Under the pieces are notes generated by a model, which saw nothing but the letters and a program-made list of their open reading frames with translations, was not told the origin of the DNA and did no database searches. From Leptospiraceae bacterium (GTDB taxonomy: Bacteria > Spirochaetota > Leptospiria > Turneriellales > Turneriellaceae): DNA of 7,912 nucleotides. The number at the start of each line of letters is the position of its first letter. Positions within the stretch are counted from its first letter, which is position 1. Shown here in pieces: positions 5,619 to 7,912 of the stretch. The stretch is taken from NCBI GenBank assembly GCA_025057195.1, contig JANWWX010000051.1, forward strand, positions 1-7,912, in the 5' to 3' direction. The position numbers were made by a program, and so were the translations under genes.

Positions 5619-6467
5619 CTACATGACGCGGCGTGATGCCAGGTGTGTGTGCAGTTCAATGAGTGTTTTCACCACTAGGGTCACAAGGGCCAATAGCGCC
5701 AGCAATGAGGCGACGGCAAATGCGGCCGTGAAATTGTATTCGTTGTAAAGGATTTCCACATGCAGTGGCAACGTAGTAGTTTCACCCCGGATATGGCCTG
5801 ATACCACCGAGACCGCGCCAAATTCTCCCATAGCACGGGCATTGCACAGGATGACGCCGTAAAGCAACCCCCAGCGGATATTGGGCAAAGTGACATGCCA
5901 GAACATGCGGAACGGGGATGCCCCCAAAAGCAGTGCGGCCTCCTCCTCACTTTTACCCTGTTCCTCCATGAGCGGAATGAGCTCACGCGCGATGAAGGGG
6001 AAAGTAACAAAAATTGTTGCCAAAATTATTCCCGGAACAGCAAAGATGATTTTTAGTCCTGCACTTTGTAATGTTGGACCAAACAGCCCCTGCAATCCGA
6101 AAAGTAGCACGAAGATGAGGCCAGAGATTACGGGAGAGACAGCAAACGGTAGATCAATGAGGGCAACCAGGATACTTTTGCCACGGAAGTTGAACTTGGC
6201 AATGGCATAGGCCGCAGCAATGCCGAAGATCAGGTTGAGTGGCACCGCAAAAGCAGCAGCAAGCAATGTCAACCGTACAGAAGCGAGGGTGACGGGGTCA
6301 CGCAGTGCCTCAAAATAAAATTCCACTCCTTTGCGAAAGGCTTGGCTAAAAATTTCCGCCAGTGGTAAGACAAATAGCAAAAAGACGATCACAATAGTGA
6401 AGCCCAAAAAAAATAGTCGCAGCCAAAGCGGGTCTTGCAGATAGCGATTTCTGGGATTGCTCATCAT
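5619..6467 (-). CDS. cysW: Sulfate ABC importer permease CysW
   Basis: Inner-membrane permease of 282 residues that pairs with CysT. Hydrophobic segments lie near 17-40, 66-90, 98-124, 140-160, 200-225 and 245-268. The family sequence 'LIDLPFAVSPVISGL' (103-117) and the EAA cytoplasmic loop that docks on CysA, 'EEEAALLLGAS' (174-184) with 'VTLPNIRWGLLYG' (192-204), are clear. 'NARAMGEFGAVSVVSG' (209-224) is diagnostic of CysW. Two adjacent ATG codons (6467 and 6464) could start translation. The first gives an ATGA overlap with the cysT stop; the second has AAAGGA (about 6473-6468 on this strand) three bases upstream. Either way the two permeases are translationally coupled. Confidence 0.95.
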   Translation of the reverse strand: MMSNPRNRYLQDPLWLRLFFLGFTIVIVFLLFVLPLAEIFSQAFRKGVEFYFEALRDPVTLASVRLTLLAAAFAVPLNLIFGIAAAYAIAKFNFRGKSILVALIDLPFAVSPVISGLIFVLLFGLQGLFGPTLQSAGLKIIFAVPGIILATIFVTFPFIARELIPLMEEQGKSEEEAALLLGASPFRMFWHVTLPNIRWGLLYGVILCNARAMGEFGAVSVVSGHIRGETTTLPLHVEILYNEYNFTAAFAVASLLALLALVTLVVKTLIELHTHLASRRVM

Positions 6468-7303
6468 CCTTTCTTTTGCCGCTCTTGTAAGTAGTTTAGC
6501 AAAATTAGCAGCGTAAAGGATGCTGTGAGAACAAGTGTGGCCACAGCAGTAGCTCCGGCAACATCGTGCTGTTCCAGTTTAGTGGCAATGATCAGGGGAG
6601 CGACCTCGGTCTTAAAAGGAATATTGCCTGCAATGAAAATGACGCTCCCATATTCTCCGAGGGCACGGGAAAACGCCATGATCGTCCCAGAGAAAAGTGC
6701 CGGTAGCACAGAGGGCAGCACCACATACCAGATCGTCTGCCAGCGGCTGGCACCGAGGCTGAGTGCTGCCTCTTCGACTTCTTGCTCAAAATCTTCCAAC
6801 ACCGGTTGTAATGAGCGCACGACAAATGGCAGTCCGATGAAGATCAGGGCCACCGTGATGCCCAAGGGCGTGTAGGCAATGCGTATGCCCAGCCGTGCAA
6901 ATAGTGAACCCACGACACCGTTTTCGGCACAGATGGCTGTAAGCGCAATCCCCGCCACCGCGGTCGGCAGCGCAAACGGTAAATCGATCAGGGTATCCAG
7001 AAGCCGCTTGCCGAAAAAATCGTAACGTGCCAACACCCAAGCAATGGCAAAGCCTGCCGGCATAGAGAAAAGGGCAGCAGCCGCGGCGGTGCTAAAACTC
7101 AGCTTAAGAGAGCTCAGCACACGCGGAGAAAATGCATGGTGGCTAAACTCTTGCCAGCCCGAAGCGAAGCCCTTGGCCAGCAAAGTGCCTAAGGGCAAAA
7201 TTACCACAAGCATGAGATAAAACAGTGTGTATAGAAAGCATGGCCAAAATCCAGGTAGAATCGACGGCTCACGGAAGTGCCAGCGTCTATTGGGACTTGG
7301 CAT
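6464..7303 (-). CDS. cysT: Sulfate ABC importer permease CysT (CysU)
   Basis: Inner-membrane permease that forms the sulfate channel with CysW. From the ATG at 7303 it has 279 residues, close to the usual family length. Hydrophobic segments lie near 18-42, 68-92, 104-126, 144-164, 198-224 and 247-270. Diagnostic stretches are 'LIDLPFALPTAVAG' (105-118), 'FVVRSLQPVLEDF' (160-172), the EAA loop 'EEAALSLGASRWQ' (177-189) and 'GEYGSVIFIAGN' (216-227). The frame is open further upstream to an ATG at 7366, but those 21 residues lie within the 3' end of the sulfate-binding protein gene and do not resemble the family, so they were not used. With start 7303 the gene overlaps sbp by 17 nt. No clear ribosome binding site precedes it, which suggests coupling to sbp translation. 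Confidence 0.93.
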   Translation of the reverse strand: MPSPNRRWHFREPSILPGFWPCFLYTLFYLMLVVILPLGTLLAKGFASGWQEFSHHAFSPRVLSSLKLSFSTAAAAALFSMPAGFAIAWVLARYDFFGKRLLDTLIDLPFALPTAVAGIALTAICAENGVVGSLFARLGIRIAYTPLGITVALIFIGLPFVVRSLQPVLEDFEQEVEEAALSLGASRWQTIWYVVLPSVLPALFSGTIMAFSRALGEYGSVIFIAGNIPFKTEVAPLIIATKLEQHDVAGATAVATLVLTASFTLLILLNYLQERQKKG

Positions 7304-7912
7304 AGATCTGGTCAAAAATGCCGCCATCGGCAAAGTGCTTTTGATTGGCGGCATCCCACCCGCCATGGTCTGCGATAGTGTAGAGTTTTAGTGGTCGGAT
7401 GTGGGAAAACTCGCGGGCGATTTTTTCGTTGCGTGGTCGGAAATAATGCTTTCCGGCAAGGCGCTGCCCTTCATCAGAAAACAGGTATTCGAGATAGGCT
7501 CGGGCAAGTTCCAAATTGCCCTTTTTTTGCGCGACCACTTCGACCACGGCGACACAGGGCTCAGCCAGGATACTCAACGAGGGCAGGACAATCTCAAATT
7601 GTTCTGGGAATTCGCGTAGTACAAGATAGGCCTCGTTTTCCCAAGCCAAGAGCACATCGCCCAGCCGGCGTTGTGTGAAGCTGGTTGTGGCGCCGCGTGC
7701 GCCCGTATCAAGCACCACGACATTCCGGTAAAGCGCCGCGATGAAGTTGCGGGACTGTGCTTCACTGTACCGCAGTTTTTTTTCGGCAAAAAGCCAGGCG
7801 GCAAGGTAGTTCCAGCGCGCACCACCAGAGGTCTTAGGGTTAGGCGTGATTACACCAATTCCTGGCTTAATCAGGTCGTCCCAATCTTTAATTCCTTTGG
7901 GATTGCCGCGGC
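7287..7912 (-). CDS. sbp: Periplasmic sulfate-binding protein, C-terminal part (5' end outside window)
   Basis: The frame runs from the right edge (first full codon at 7910) to TAG at 7289-7287, giving 207 visible residues of a protein usually about 330 long. The N-terminus and signal peptide are off the window. The visible part holds 'GNPKGIKDWDDLIKPG', the sulfate-binding protein signature 'NPKTSGGARWNYLAAW', then 'VLDTGARGATTSF', 'IGDVLLAWENEA'-like sequence (here with L-G-D-V), 'SILAEP' and the C-terminal 'HFADGGIFDQI'. These residues form the domain that cups the sulfate dianion. It delivers sulfate (possibly thiosulfate) to CysT-CysW. A GTG at 7718 is internal and not the start. It is the first visible gene of the leftward sulfate operon, and its last 17 nt overlap cysT. 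Sbp and CysP are hard to separate from this part alone. Confidence 0.94.
   Translation of the reverse strand, partial: RGNPKGIKDWDDLIKPGIGVITPNPKTSGGARWNYLAAWLFAEKKLRYSEAQSRNFIAALYRNVVVLDTGARGATTSFTQRRLGDVLLAWENEAYLVLREFPEQFEIVLPSLSILAEPCVAVVEVVAQKKGNLELARAYLEYLFSDEGQRLAGKHYFRPRNEKIAREFSHIRPLKLYTIADHGGWDAANQKHFADGGIFDQIYAKSQ

Noticed and set aside
7304..7366. ATG at 7366 as the start of cysT
   Set aside because: The extra 21 residues lie inside the sulfate-binding protein gene and do not resemble CysT. The start at 7303 gives the normal family length.
7574..7825. 83-codon open frame on the - strand
   Set aside because: It is a shadow of the sulfate-binding protein gene, whose frame continues uninterrupted through this segment to the window edge.

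Overview
This is an ordinary bacterial chromosomal segment of roughly balanced base composition. It holds two oppositely oriented gene blocks that meet near position 4595. The right-hand block and the aro genes are strongly recognisable. The organism is not certain. The VKOR-DsbA fusion and the diverged aro enzymes would suit a Gram-negative, non-proteobacterial lineage (Verrucomicrobiota, Acidobacteriota or similar), but this is only a guess from gene content. I found no rRNA, tRNA, CRISPR array or insertion sequence.

Left block, + strand (1-3505): the 3' end of rmuC (DNA recombination limiting protein); then a membrane VKOR domain fused to a DsbA-like thioredoxin domain (disulfide-bond formation); an unrecognised 128-residue soluble protein; aroE (shikimate dehydrogenase); and aroK (shikimate kinase). 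From the VKOR fusion to aroK the genes touch or overlap by 1-11 nt, so they are almost certainly one translationally coupled transcript. AroE and AroK catalyse consecutive steps of the shikimate pathway. The disulfide enzyme and the unknown protein have no obvious link to it.

Middle (3506-4600): a 337-nt intergenic stretch with several small inverted repeats, then a Phd/YefM-type antitoxin and a VapC-like PIN-domain toxin overlapping by 4 nt. This type II toxin-antitoxin module has a 12-bp perfect palindrome at the antitoxin start codon and ends in a probable intrinsic terminator built over the vapC stop codon.

Right block, - strand (4599-7912): a sulfate ABC importer operon, transcribed right to left as sbp (5' end outside the window), cysT, cysW, cysA. 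It encodes a periplasmic sulfate-binding protein, two membrane permeases and the ATPase, supplying sulfate for cysteine synthesis. The genes overlap or are separated by 9 nt. The operon promoter lies outside the window.

I see no convincing undescribed multi-gene system. The items most worth checking are the unknown protein inside the aro/VKOR operon, the palindromes upstream of and at the antitoxin start, and the missing first Asp of the DxD motif in AroK.
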